55,689 bases of DNA from Planctomycetes bacterium TMED75 (GTDB lineage: Bacteria; Planctomycetota; Phycisphaerae; Phycisphaerales; SM1A02), in NCBI GenBank assembly GCA_002171655.1, contig NHEC01000003.1, positions 1-55,689 on the forward strand. The letters run 5' to 3'. This document shows positions 9,401 through 16,836 of the stretch, piece after piece. How positions within the stretch are numbered: the stretch's first letter is position 1; each line of letters begins with the position of its first letter. Made by a program: the position numbers and the translations under genes. A model generated the notes under the pieces. It ran no database searches. It worked only from the letters and a program-made list of their open reading frames with translations, and had not been told where the DNA came from.

Positions 9401-9714
9401 GCCAGCTGCTTCACGAGAAATGAATACGAGCCCGGCTGCGGTCGACCGGATGCAGTCACCCCAAGTACTTCTGAATTGGAAGACAGGGCATTGACTGATT
9501 CGAAGATCGAATTCGTGCGAAACGCACTTGCGGCAGATTGGAGTCCGAGGAGGCTGGAATTGATATCGAGAAGCGCAGATTTCGCCGTGGCAAGACGCGC
9601 AATCCTTGCCTGAATGGGGATCTTGACTCGTGATTCAACTGCAAGCAGCTGCTCGATGAGACTGACTGAATCAATCCCACTGATCAATCCGACGCCTGCT
9701 GAAATTCCACCCAT
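6463..9714 (-). CDS. fliD: Flagellar hook-associated protein 2 (filament cap) FliD
   Basis: FliD forms the cap at the filament tip and folds newly exported flagellin. The N-terminal FliD_N domain is at about residues 8-107 (GLISGIDSVSLIEQLLAVES). The FliD_C domain is at about 836-1075 (DYVIEGLSIDLLKA through coiled-coil DSQNDRIEQIDQRIAAKRE). It is 1083 aa, against the roughly 450-700 aa that is common. The extra length is a series of about five flagellin-hook-IN repeats, near residues 174-228, 346-408, 434-497, 553-608 and 665-725. Each has the form T-x-x-E/D-hydrophobic helix, then a beta hairpin, then LGI/LGF/LGV. The start ATG at 9714 has GGGAG seven to eleven bases upstream. No flagellin gene is in the window. 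Confidence 0.95.
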   Translation of the reverse strand: MGGISAGVGLISGIDSVSLIEQLLAVESRVKIPIQARIARLATAKSALLDINSSLLGLQSAASAFRTNSIFESVNALSSNSEVLGVTASGRPQPGSYSFLVKQLAKSSQYLTHGFASRDSTPLGLDTFSMELGNGRLNTDVPLSNLNGGDGVQRGLISITDRSGASAQIDLTQTTSVNEVLSAINSTTEIGIKASIQGDHLLLSDVSGGGGSITVADGIGNSTASDLGIAGTSAGISLVGTDINQLGMNTSLSTLNGGLGVFIRDGVTDFVLSYGGTDYDIDLGQVNAPITGESLLEKLNDGDGIAINDDPEQSDFTITSSTGISVEIDLGRILDEDGLTQQDEVETVQELIDRVNGALSEEFGAGQVTLTINADNDGFVVTDNLGGSSELQVSGTGPGGSATATDLGILGSSSGGVLTGTTLLNEVQTARAETIQDVADRINTVSGGRIALELAGDGKSLVLDASGVPIEIKSGSPGFTGDPSDIPDRTFSNLGFSSGLVDTTLEGTRILSGFGTALLSGINGGAGIGAGDSLIITDTNDNSTTITGLGSVETMADLIATVNAQLESDGIGVVMSLDSARSGVLFTDSANGGSELGITGSLSGVLGVDAISSTGTIASGNLELQYISQSSKLDDLNFGRGIGTGTFRLTDSTGATATVKIDAGDDSLYEVMKLINTRGLEIRAEINANGDGINLIDTTSETGTIAASRMKVEDLSGSVASALRLNSESSAIGGDISGSYAIEIDLDVSDTIDDLIAKLDATDAPITATVLNTGAGNKPWYLSFTSAISGTDGDLVIDTGGVDLGLDELVEAQDAQAFIGSTNPADALLVSSSDNQLDYVIEGLSIDLLKADDNPVTVTVDRDEESIVGAVTSFTDYFNEIMSKINGYDSYDAETEVRGPLLGDSTVSLVRSRLYATLQRRVQNVDGPYQYLSQVGIRLGSNGAIEFDEDKFNQAYASDPAGVEALFTAYDAQTTSSEVLDDIDPGISIEQSNTFYSSLGFGDLFDQLLEDLTDSSIGTVTLADERFQTQIDSQNDRIEQIDQRIAAKRERLQREFLAMETALAQLQGQQGALLSLSSNLNLG

Positions 9715-9782
9715 GAGTGACTCCCGTCACGTGAAAAACCCACGTTGACGTCCCCCGACACCATCCAGATTCGCTCCGAGGA

Positions 9783-9965
9783 TCAGGCCGCTGCCGACCA
9801 GTCATCAGCCTCGTTGGGGGCTTCGAACGAACCAAAGGAAGGGGAACATGAACCGATTCGATTCAACTCAAGCAACTGGGATGCCCAAACACCGAGGGAA
9901 CGCTGGTACATCCGACGTACCTCATCAACTCGCTGGGCTGCTTCAAACTGGGTTGGAACGGTCAT
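9783..9965 (-). CDS. Possible small protein upstream of fliD
   Basis: A 60-residue open frame on the fliD strand, ending 68 bases before the fliD start. I do not recognise a family. The first half (QFEAAQRVDEVRRMYQRSLG) could form an amphipathic helix; the second half is polar and acidic (EAPNEADDWSAAA). A GGTGA lies four to eight bases before the ATG. Its position suggests a flagellar-operon accessory protein, but that is inference only. An overlapping frame on the other strand is less convincing. Confidence 0.4.
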   Translation of the reverse strand: MTVPTQFEAAQRVDEVRRMYQRSLGVWASQLLELNRIGSCSPSFGSFEAPNEADDWSAAA

Positions 9966-10406
9966 CGGTTCACCACTCGTGCGCCATGGAAAGGACGTTG
10001 TGCAGTGACCAACACGGCCACCTCCACCACGTGCACCAGGTCATGGCTTCCTGGTGACCGAGACATCGGCTGGCCATGGAAGCGACTCAAGTCGTGCTCC
10101 ACGGAAGAAGTGAAAAACTCAATGTTGGAAGACGCCTACCGAGAAAACAACTGTACTTCACGTACAAAGGCGTCTTTTAGCTTCATTTCGAAACATTTAG
10201 ACCAGTTTTCTCAACGGTTCTTGTACGCAGGCGATCTGGACGCACCAGAGGGGGTACTCGCAGAAGAAAGTGGATTGGACATCCGCTGATTTGTCGATAT
10301 TTAGCGACTTTTAGCCACAGAACGAAGCCGAACGCCGCAATACGCGGCTCCACGTGCAGTTCGTTGGGTAGGGCCCAGGCGTCCTGAAAACGCCGCAGAG
10401 TGAAAC
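9966..10406. other. Intergenic region with several inverted repeats
   Basis: About 440 bases lie between the small fliD-strand ORF and parB, without a convincing gene. A 94-codon plus-strand frame here resembles nothing known. Several inverted repeats are visible: GACGCC/GGCGTC at 10131-10136 and 10169-10174 enclosing TGTAC/GTACA at 10152-10166; GAGAAAAC/GTTTTCTC at 10141-10148 and 10205-10212; GCCGC/GCGGC at 10334-10348; GGCGT/ACGCC at 10378-10394. The last two lie just after the parB stop and could help end its transcript, though neither is followed by a U-run. The flagellar promoter may be here, but I found no clear sigma-28 or sigma-54 match. Confidence 0.4.
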
Positions 10407-11483
10407 TTACTTTTCTTGGAGACCGAGCCGATCGGTCAGATGGTCGAACTCTTCAAGAGTCTCAAAGCCAATTTGGATTTTACCTGTCCCCTTCTTCCGG
10501 CCCAAGGCAATCTGAACTCGCAAGCCGAGCGATTCACTCAGCCGCCGCTCCAAGTCAACCACGTTGGCCTGACGTGTAGTTATCGGACTCTGTTCCGCTC
10601 CGGGTTCAGTCGAACTTGCCTGAAGCAAAGCACGGACTCGCCGCTCCAGCTCTCGCACAGACCACGCACCGTTGATGGCAGCCGCTGCTGTCGCCCGGCG
10701 AACAGCCGGCTCCTCAATACTCAAGAGTGCCTTCGCGTGTCCCAGACTCAAGCTGCCCCGTCTGACTGCTGCCAACGAGAAGTCGTCCAGGTCAAGAATG
10801 CGGAGCAAGTTGGCAACAGTAGAACGATCCAGCCCGACACGCTCGGCCAGGTCTTTCTGAGTCAGAGTGAACCCGTCACGAAGCCGAGCCAACCCATGCG
10901 CTCGCTCAACGGGATTCAAGTCTTCACGATGGACGTTTTCAATGAGCGCGAGCTCGGCGGCCTCTTGATCGTCAACCTCCATGACCAGTGCAGGAACATC
11001 ACTCCAGCCAAGTTGCTTCATCGCCCGGAGTCGACGCTCACCTGCGACCAACTCCCAGGATCCGGTGTTCCCCGTGGAACGAACGACAATCGGCTGCACC
11101 AATCCAGATCGCTCAATAGAGGCGGCCAAATCATCAAGCGCTCGGGATTCAAACTCCTGCCGAGGCTGGTAGGTGTTCGCAACAATCGATGCCGCATTCA
11201 ACCGCTGAACACCACCCTCCAACGGGACCGACGGGACAGAAGCACTGCCTTCAACCCGAGGCTCCCTCGAATGAGGCACCTCCAGACCTGGGCTGGCCAA
11301 GGCTGGGGGAGGCACCTCTTTGGGCTGAGGCGATCGGCCAGAATCAACCGGCACAGGAATAAGGCTCCCGAGCCCACGGCCTAAGCGACGTTTTTTCTTT
11401 TCCCCCGGGGCGCTGGTCCCAGAGGAGTCCTGCGATGGACCAGACGTTTTTGAAGCGGATTTCCGTGCGACATCATCAGCCAT
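10407..11483 (-). CDS. parB: Chromosome-partitioning protein ParB
   Basis: ParB is a CTP-dependent DNA clamp that loads at parS sites, spreads, and directs origin segregation and SMC loading. The 358-aa protein begins with a polar tail carrying the common KKRRLGRGLGSLIP motif (residues 30-43). A ParB/Srx N-terminal domain follows, starting near RLNAASIVANTYQPR, with the CTP-binding GERR at 148-151 and the ENVHREDLNPVE box near 182-193. A helix-turn-helix lies at about 207-230 (LTQKDLAERVGLDRSTVANLL), then a C-terminal dimerisation domain. AAAGGA lies just before the ATG at 11483. Unusually, no parA is adjacent in the window. Two identical parS-like 16-mers sit in and upstream of the gene. Confidence 0.95.
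   Translation of the reverse strand: MADDVARKSASKTSGPSQDSSGTSAPGEKKKRRLGRGLGSLIPVPVDSGRSPQPKEVPPPALASPGLEVPHSREPRVEGSASVPSVPLEGGVQRLNAASIVANTYQPRQEFESRALDDLAASIERSGLVQPIVVRSTGNTGSWELVAGERRLRAMKQLGWSDVPALVMEVDDQEAAELALIENVHREDLNPVERAHGLARLRDGFTLTQKDLAERVGLDRSTVANLLRILDLDDFSLAAVRRGSLSLGHAKALLSIEEPAVRRATAAAAINGAWSVRELERRVRALLQASSTEPGAEQSPITTRQANVVDLERRLSESLGLRVQIALGRKKGTGKIQIGFETLEEFDHLTDRLGLQEK
11066..11081. promoter_or_regulatory. parS: parS-like site inside parB
   Basis: TGTTCCCCGTGGAACG is a near-palindrome that matches the widely conserved parS core TGTTTCACGTGAAACA at 12 of 16 positions, and the palindrome TGTTCCACGTGGAACA at 14 of 16. It lies within the parB coding sequence, a common parS location. 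An exact second copy lies upstream of parB. Confidence 0.75.
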
Positions 11484-11543
11484 ATCGATTCCTTTCGTGG
11501 CATCCCGCCCGTGAAGGCGCCGGGGGTGTCCCCTGTTATCTCA

Positions 11544-11559
11544 TGTTCCCCGTGGAACG
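11544..11559. promoter_or_regulatory. parS: parS-like site upstream of parB
   Basis: An exact copy of the 16-mer TGTTCCCCGTGGAACG, in the same orientation and 478 bases from the copy inside parB. It sits about 60 bases upstream of the parB start codon, where it could also act as an operator for ParB autoregulation. Two exact 16-base copies this close together are unlikely by chance. Confidence 0.75.
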
Positions 11560-11761
11560 TCAATTCGAACCGACCATGCGGCGCATTTGATTTTGCTCCA
11601 TCCCAAACGAGCACCCAGCGTCAAGCGGGGTCGCCTGAGCACCCGGGCGTGCTGAAATAATTATCGGACGTAGATACCCCCGGCGTGGCCCACCCAACAA
11701 CATTCCACCAGGAACAGCTCGGCAGGTCGTTTCAGTCAAAGGCCAGTGGATAGGGGGGGGC

Positions 11762-14467
11762 TTAGTTGTCCGACACCGGGATGGCGACCAGCTCAAAACC
11801 GGGGGCCCAGTCTTCAGCGCCGGTTTGGACCCGAATACGGTAGGTGCCAGCACCTGGGACCCGCCAGGGCGATCCGACAGTTCGAGCACCCAACCGCATC
11901 AGACGGACCAGACTTGCATCCTCAGCACGCACAATTTCCACCAGGACACCGTCCTGCAAGCCATTCAGACGAGCATCATCCTCTGGAAGCTGCCACGGCC
12001 AGGCGGAGTCGAGCATCGAGTTCGTGGCGTAGGTTCGCGGCCATCCGGCAAACTGACCCCGTTGCGGGTTCGCGGCCGACGCACGCGGCCACGCCTCGAG
12101 GGTCATTGTTCCGGCAGTCGGATCCAAGAGAACCAGGCCGTATCCCGGACACCGATCGTTGAGCGCAGTGGGGGGGATCTCCGTCTTGTAGGGATTCGCA
12201 ACCGCATCCACGGCCACTCTGTTTCCAAACCCATCACGGTGTTCACCCAATGCCTGGGGTGAACCAGATTCATCTCGTGGCATCCAACGTCTCGGCCAGG
12301 TGTTTGCAATCGCAGGACTGCAGAACACAACGCCAGCATCACGTTGTTGTTCAAGACCGTAGTGCGCGACGAAGGCGAGGTGTTGATCACCACACAAGTG
12401 CAGAGGTTGCACGGGTTGCATGATCTCGAGCGCTCGATTGCGACCGGACATCGGCCAACCATTGCTGTCGGCATCTGCACATGGAACATCGGACTCGGCG
12501 TATCCGTCGACAGGGAACACCGTGAGTCCGGGCTGGACACCACCCTTAGCTCCGGCGGGAAGTGTCTGAACACACGCAAACGGAGTCTGAGACAGAACTA
12601 CCTTCATCCAGGTGGTTGGTGTCCAGTTCGAAACCCAATTGCTGAGAAACACTTCTTGTTCTTCACCGAGCAGAGGTGCATCAGGCGCATCACCATCGTT
12701 CACCACATCAAATCCATCTGCCGTGAACCATCCGTTGCGAACTGCACCATCTCCGACCGCAACCGAGGGTGACTCCTTGAACTGACGGTCGGCAAGTATC
12801 GCGAATGAAACACCGCCAAGCTTGAACTGCGTGAAATACACCGAATAACCCGCACCGATCGGACTCGTACCTTGAGGATCAGGAAGGTGTGCAACCTGGG
12901 TTCGGTGCACGGCATTCACAAATCGAGGCGGTCGCTTGTAACCACCTGAATCCTGTGCCGAGCGATCGTCGATACGACGGGCGCGTCGACCCCCTGCACC
13001 CCAGATGTTCCCGTGGTAGACATCATGATCGTCGGGGATCACCACCGCAGGTCGATCACGCATGAGTTCATTGAAGGCCCAGTACCAATGGGTGTACTTC
13101 CAGAGGTAGTCGAGGATGAAGGCATCCTCGTTTCGTTGGGCCGCTGGAGTGAGATCCCCTTCATAGATCTGATCACCGGCGAAGAAGACGAGATCCGGAT
13201 CACGATCGACCAATGCCTGAACCATGTCCTGGTGGGGGAACCAGAGTCCAGTCGGATTCCAGGCAAGCCCTCCGGTAAAGGTCTTGTGGCACGACAGTGA
13301 TGCGATCAGCAATGGATCGACCGGGAGCGGCTGCGGCCGGATAACACCTTGAAAATCGTCGGCAAGCACACTCCCATCACGGCGCGGAAGTGAATAGACA
13401 ACGCGATAGGGGATCGGCCGATCGGAGGTCCAGTTCGCGACTCGAAACAAAGCGGTGCGGCTGTCTTGATCGATGTCCGAACGTGCGATCGTTTTCCAGG
13501 TCGCACGCGGTTCGGGTTGAATCTGAAGCGAAGCACTCCAGTTGTCCTCCGCACCGAGCGGAGGAAACTGAGCTGTCATCTTCACCACCGAACCATCCAG
13601 GGTGTAGAGGGCGCCGAGGATTGGTCCGAACTCGCGACGAGCGTGATCAAGCACTCCGGCACCGGTTGCAGAGAGTCCGCGAAACCACCACCCGTCCCGG
13701 GAACTGACGGGACCATGGTTGGAGACCAGTCCGAAACCACCCTCGACAAGTGAACGTGGAAGTCCGGACGCGACTGCCTCTGAAAACAACTTCGACCCTT
13801 CCGAATCAAGAACCCGTGCCTGAACCTGATACAGATCGCCATCAGGGAGGATCTCAACCTGCAACTCGGCTCCATCAACGGTCAGGAGTGGTGAATCAGC
13901 GGGTACGCGGACCGAAGGTTGTTTGCTGAGCAGTGGAAGTTCCGCATCGGTCACGTCACCGGAGATCGACCAGGTCGAACGAGACTCGATCGGTTGCTCG
14001 TTGCTTCTGATTGAAACCGAACCCTGTTCGTCGACCAGAACCAAAAGACCACCGTCGGGAGCGGGTTGGTGATGTACCAACGCGGTCAATCGGTAATCGA
14101 TGTCTGGTCCGCCGCATCCGATGATCAGACCACCGCGACTGTCCGCCGCAAATGATGACGCTGGATCAATCTCTCCCAGCGCGACCTTCAGTCGAATCGG
14201 ACCGTCCTGAGGGGCCAGTGAACTGGTGAGCACCTGAACGGTGCGCATCGGAAGTCGTTTCCCGGATTCGGTGCATTCAAGCCGGCCATCGTGCACGCGC
14301 CAGTCCTGCCATCGATTGGCGTGGTACGAACTCCCCACCCAGATCCGGTCATGATCCAGATTCCAACTGCTGGTGAAATCAGCGCACGCGCTGGACTGCA
14401 TCCATGGTGACACCGCGGGGAGCAGAGCGAGAACAAAGGGAGCGAAAGAGAATCGACGTGAAAGCAT
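11762..14467 (-). CDS. Secreted PhoD-type phosphatase/phosphodiesterase
   Basis: A 901-aa exported metallophosphoesterase of the PhoD family. PhoD-type enzymes use a Ca/Fe centre to hydrolyse phosphomonoesters or phosphodiesters outside the cytoplasm. A signal peptide is evident (MLSRRFSFAPFVLALLPAV, probable cleavage after SSACA). The catalytic domain begins near residue 388 (SLSCHK). It carries metal-ligand motifs GDQIYEG (about 429), PDDHDVYHGNIWG (about 477) and CGDQHLAF (about 690). The first 380 residues are a beta-rich region longer than the usual PhoD N-terminal domain, and may include a concanavalin-like module. No twin-arginine motif is evident, although PhoD proteins often use Tat. 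The substrate is unknown. A tandem hairpin separates it from the upstream operon, so it likely has its own promoter. Confidence 0.88.
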   Translation of the reverse strand: MLSRRFSFAPFVLALLPAVSPWMQSSACADFTSSWNLDHDRIWVGSSYHANRWQDWRVHDGRLECTESGKRLPMRTVQVLTSSLAPQDGPIRLKVALGEIDPASSFAADSRGGLIIGCGGPDIDYRLTALVHHQPAPDGGLLVLVDEQGSVSIRSNEQPIESRSTWSISGDVTDAELPLLSKQPSVRVPADSPLLTVDGAELQVEILPDGDLYQVQARVLDSEGSKLFSEAVASGLPRSLVEGGFGLVSNHGPVSSRDGWWFRGLSATGAGVLDHARREFGPILGALYTLDGSVVKMTAQFPPLGAEDNWSASLQIQPEPRATWKTIARSDIDQDSRTALFRVANWTSDRPIPYRVVYSLPRRDGSVLADDFQGVIRPQPLPVDPLLIASLSCHKTFTGGLAWNPTGLWFPHQDMVQALVDRDPDLVFFAGDQIYEGDLTPAAQRNEDAFILDYLWKYTHWYWAFNELMRDRPAVVIPDDHDVYHGNIWGAGGRRARRIDDRSAQDSGGYKRPPRFVNAVHRTQVAHLPDPQGTSPIGAGYSVYFTQFKLGGVSFAILADRQFKESPSVAVGDGAVRNGWFTADGFDVVNDGDAPDAPLLGEEQEVFLSNWVSNWTPTTWMKVVLSQTPFACVQTLPAGAKGGVQPGLTVFPVDGYAESDVPCADADSNGWPMSGRNRALEIMQPVQPLHLCGDQHLAFVAHYGLEQQRDAGVVFCSPAIANTWPRRWMPRDESGSPQALGEHRDGFGNRVAVDAVANPYKTEIPPTALNDRCPGYGLVLLDPTAGTMTLEAWPRASAANPQRGQFAGWPRTYATNSMLDSAWPWQLPEDDARLNGLQDGVLVEIVRAEDASLVRLMRLGARTVGSPWRVPGAGTYRIRVQTGAEDWAPGFELVAIPVSDN

Positions 14468-14480
14468 GAGTGGGTTCCCA

Positions 14481-14532
14481 GAAAACGAAGAGGCAGAGCC
14501 GCTGCCTCAAGGGAACGGCAGCGAAGCCGTTC
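14481..14532 (-). terminator. Tandem-hairpin terminator after the nitrilase gene
   Basis: On the minus strand, about 35 bases past the stop of the carbon-nitrogen hydrolase gene, two perfect 7-bp hairpins follow each other. GAACGGC/GCCGTTC is at 14532-14513 and GAGGCAG/CTGCCTC at 14508-14490. The second is followed by TTCGTTTTC. This would end the LOG-ytoQ-nitrilase transcript just before the phosphatase gene. Confidence 0.6.
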
Positions 14533-14566
14533 AACTCAGTATAGGTCTGGGTGGTGTGTCGCCGGA

Positions 14567-15406
14567 TCAGTGGGGGGGGTGCTGGTCCCGCACTTGTTGC
14601 CAGGCAGGCGCATAGAGATCGGAACGTACATCCAGGTACCCGGGATAGGATCGGCCATGAGCGGGAAGTGCCGAGGGATCGTAGGAAAACACCGTGACGG
14701 GTTCGGTCGATTCAATCAAGACCTGCCCGTCGGGATCCACCGCAAAGGAAGGTCCGCCAATGAGTACGCCCTCTTCAGGGCGGGGACGGTTGACGGTCGC
14801 CACCCAACAACACCCCGTCAGAGCGGTTGAGATGAGGACCGGCTTCCAACGATTCCAGGTTGCCGATTCAGTTGCTCGGGGAGCCAGAATCACCTCCGCA
14901 CCAAGGGCCGCCAGAAGATGGCTTCCCTGAGGGCGATTCATGTCAGAGCAAATCTGCAGCCCCAAAGGAAAGCCCAGTCCATCGAGAGCAGCCAAAGGGG
15001 TCTCACCGCGTTCGTAGTGGTCCGCTTCCCAGAATCCAGGTTCATCAGGAATGTGCGCTTTCTCCCAAGTGCCTGTAATAGAACCATTTGCGTCGATCAG
15101 CAGCGCCGTATTGTGGCGTACACCCTTGGCATTGACCAGAATGGAACCACCCACCAGCCCAATGCCTGCAGCCTTCGCAGCCGCCTGCTGGAGGCGCGTC
15201 CGAGGTCCATCGATGGACTCTGCATCCTCCGCCCGGGGGGAGCGCGTCGCCGGAGACCACGGATTCAACGGAAGTTCAGGCAAGACAGCAAGTTGCGCGC
15301 CCATTGAGCGGGCTTCTTCAAGTCGCTGAGCCAGCCTGTCAGCCCCATCCTCTTCCCAGAAGACCTCTGAGATAAGCGCAATGGTTCTCTTTGATCCAGT
15401 GCCCAT
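14567..15406 (-). CDS. Carbon-nitrogen hydrolase (nitrilase superfamily)
   Basis: A 279-aa cytoplasmic nitrilase-superfamily amidase with the full Glu-Lys-Cys triad: Glu44 in VLPELPL, Lys116 in WEKAHIP and Cys153 in LQICSDMNRP. These enzymes hydrolyse C-N bonds in amides, carbamoyl compounds or omega-amino acids; the substrate cannot be read here. It has the usual length and no extra domain. The start ATG at 15406 lies three bases after the ytoQ stop, so translation is probably coupled. With LOG and YtoQ upstream, a role in nucleoside or base-derived metabolite turnover is plausible but inferred. Confidence 0.88.
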   Translation of the reverse strand: MGTGSKRTIALISEVFWEEDGADRLAQRLEEARSMGAQLAVLPELPLNPWSPATRSPRAEDAESIDGPRTRLQQAAAKAAGIGLVGGSILVNAKGVRHNTALLIDANGSITGTWEKAHIPDEPGFWEADHYERGETPLAALDGLGFPLGLQICSDMNRPQGSHLLAALGAEVILAPRATESATWNRWKPVLISTALTGCCWVATVNRPRPEEGVLIGGPSFAVDPDGQVLIESTEPVTVFSYDPSALPAHGRSYPGYLDVRSDLYAPAWQQVRDQHPPH

Positions 15407-15409
15407 GAT

Positions 15410-15886
15410 TCAGGCTCCTTTCGGGGAGGGCAGAGAGCCCGAAACCACGTATCGAAGCGCATCACCCACCTGTTGAGCCGTTCGCGCAACCGCCAGAGCG
15501 GCGGCATCGACCTCTTTGAGCGCATGGTCCAGAGATTCGGGATGCATCGTGATCAACGGAGTCCCGTGTGCTGCCGCCCACCCGGCATCAAAGGCGGCAT
15601 TCCATTGCTTGTACTGTTCCCCAAATCGAACCACCACGACATCAGCCCGAGCGAGCAAGACCCTGCTTCGAACGGCGTTGAGCTTGGCCCCCTTGTGGTC
15701 GTGCCAGAAACGTTCGGTTTCAGGACCCAATGTGGCGACTCCACAGTCGTCGCTTGCAGAATGTTCTGTCACGGGTGCTGCGAAGTCGACCGGCAGCGCA
15801 TGCGCTTGGGCACAGTGAGCGATCTCAGCACGCCAATCGGAGTGCACCTCTCCGGAGAGATACACGAGGAGTTGTGGTTCATGCAT
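15410..15886 (-). CDS. ytoQ: YtoQ family protein
   Basis: A 158-aa protein matching the small conserved YtoQ family. Hallmarks are LVYLSGEVHSDWRAEI at the N-terminus, FWHDHKGAKLNAVRSR in the middle and VVVRFGEQYKQWNAAFDAG followed by HALKEVDAAALAVA. The fold is thought to be related to nucleoside 2-deoxyribosyltransferases, but the reaction is not established to my knowledge. I choose the ATG at 15886, because the family N-terminus begins there. A longer TTG-started version would add a hydrophobic stretch deep inside the upstream gene. The start overlaps the LOG stop by eight bases, indicating translational coupling in a three-gene operon. Confidence 0.88.
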   Translation of the reverse strand: MHEPQLLVYLSGEVHSDWRAEIAHCAQAHALPVDFAAPVTEHSASDDCGVATLGPETERFWHDHKGAKLNAVRSRVLLARADVVVVRFGEQYKQWNAAFDAGWAAAHGTPLITMHPESLDHALKEVDAAALAVARTAQQVGDALRYVVSGSLPSPKGA

Positions 15887-16721
15887 CGCCACGGCGTTTC
15901 TTCCAATCAAGAATGCAAGCAGAGGGAGCGCCCTGATGAAGTTCAAAGCGCTTGGTAGCGATTTTAGTGATGAAAGAACAGGCTGCTTCCGGATCGTCGG
16001 TCATATGGAAGAGATTGAGGTCCTCAGGGGAGATCATGTCATTTTCAAGCATTGATTTAGACATGAAGTCAACCAGACCCGACCAGAAGTCAACGCCCAT
16101 GAGCACCACTGGAAACTGTCGTATTTTCTTGCACTGAATCAGGGTGAGAATTTCCGAAAGCTCATCAAGCGTGCCGACTCCGCCAGGCATGACCACGAAT
16201 CCGTAGGAGTACTTGACGAGGACGACCTTGCGAATGAAGAAATGCTTGAAGGGCACTTCACGGTTGACGTATGGATTGGCTGATTCCTCGTGTTCCAGTT
16301 CGATGGTGGCGCCCATCGATCGTCCCCCAGCCTCTGAAGCCCCCTGATTCGCAGCTTGCATCATTCCGGGGCCACCTCCGGTCATGATCGTGAAGCCTTC
16401 CTTGGCCACCAAGCTGGCGGTCCTTCGGCACACGTCGTAATAAGGATCGGTTGGCTTGGTGCGCGCGCTGCCAAAGAATGTGACACACGGTCCCAATTCT
16501 CCGAAGACACTGAACGCCTGACGGAGCTCTTGATCGACCGACGCGAGGATTGCTTCTTCAGAACCAATGTCCGCCGGCCCTTCGAGAAAACGAATCGTCT
16601 TGTAGGTGGAATGAGCAGATTCACTTGGAAAATAAGAGGGGCTCACCTTTTTGGCGAGCACTTGCTCTACAAGCCTCGCATGATCTTCGGAATCGTATTG
16701 AGATTTGTTCTGATCTGTCAT
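15879..16721 (-). CDS. LOG family protein (Rossmann-fold nucleotide-binding)
   Basis: A 280-aa member of the LOG / TIGR00730 group, many of which cleave the N-glycosidic bond of nucleoside 5'-monophosphates (cytokinin-activating phosphoribohydrolases or nucleotide nucleosidases). The signature PGGVGTLDE lies at 179-187 and the nucleotide-binding GGGPGMMQAAN near 115-125. A roughly 70-residue N-terminal extension precedes the Rossmann core, as in the longer bacterial class. Older annotations call these lysine decarboxylases, which is not supported by function. I choose the ATG at 16721, with GGAA upstream; the frame is open to 16781. It heads the LOG-ytoQ-nitrilase operon, divergent from the persulfide dioxygenase gene. 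Confidence 0.88.
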   Translation of the reverse strand: MTDQNKSQYDSEDHARLVEQVLAKKVSPSYFPSESAHSTYKTIRFLEGPADIGSEEAILASVDQELRQAFSVFGELGPCVTFFGSARTKPTDPYYDVCRRTASLVAKEGFTIMTGGGPGMMQAANQGASEAGGRSMGATIELEHEESANPYVNREVPFKHFFIRKVVLVKYSYGFVVMPGGVGTLDELSEILTLIQCKKIRQFPVVLMGVDFWSGLVDFMSKSMLENDMISPEDLNLFHMTDDPEAACSFITKIATKRFELHQGAPSACILDWKKRRGDA

Positions 16722-16836
16722 TGGTTCCAAGATAATGGAAGCGACCGATGAGGATTGCTGATATCCGGATCTTTGCCGCAAGTCCCGTTCTCGACAGCCG
16801 CGACAAAAGAGACCACAATCAGTTCAGGAGGTGCCC

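Noticed and set aside
10134-10180. Rho-independent terminator for a plus-strand gene, from GACGCC/GGCGTC followed by TTTT
   Set aside because: No plus-strand gene precedes it, so it was listed only as an inverted repeat.
10005-10289. 94-codon plus-strand frame in the fliD-parB gap
   Set aside because: No ribosome-binding site, mixed composition and no similarity to known proteins; the inverted repeats explain part of its sequence.
10416-11384. 322-codon plus-strand frame opposite parB
   Set aside because: ParB is unmistakable on the other strand; the antisense translation has no recognisable domain.
11638-11653. AGCAC/GTGCT hairpin as a terminator of the phosphatase gene
   Set aside because: The stem is only five bases with no U-run on either strand, and it lies more than 100 bases beyond the stop.
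15887-15946. Apparent signal peptide at the N-terminus of YtoQ using a TTG start
   Set aside because: The added residues lie inside the LOG gene; the family N-terminus begins at the ATG at 15886.
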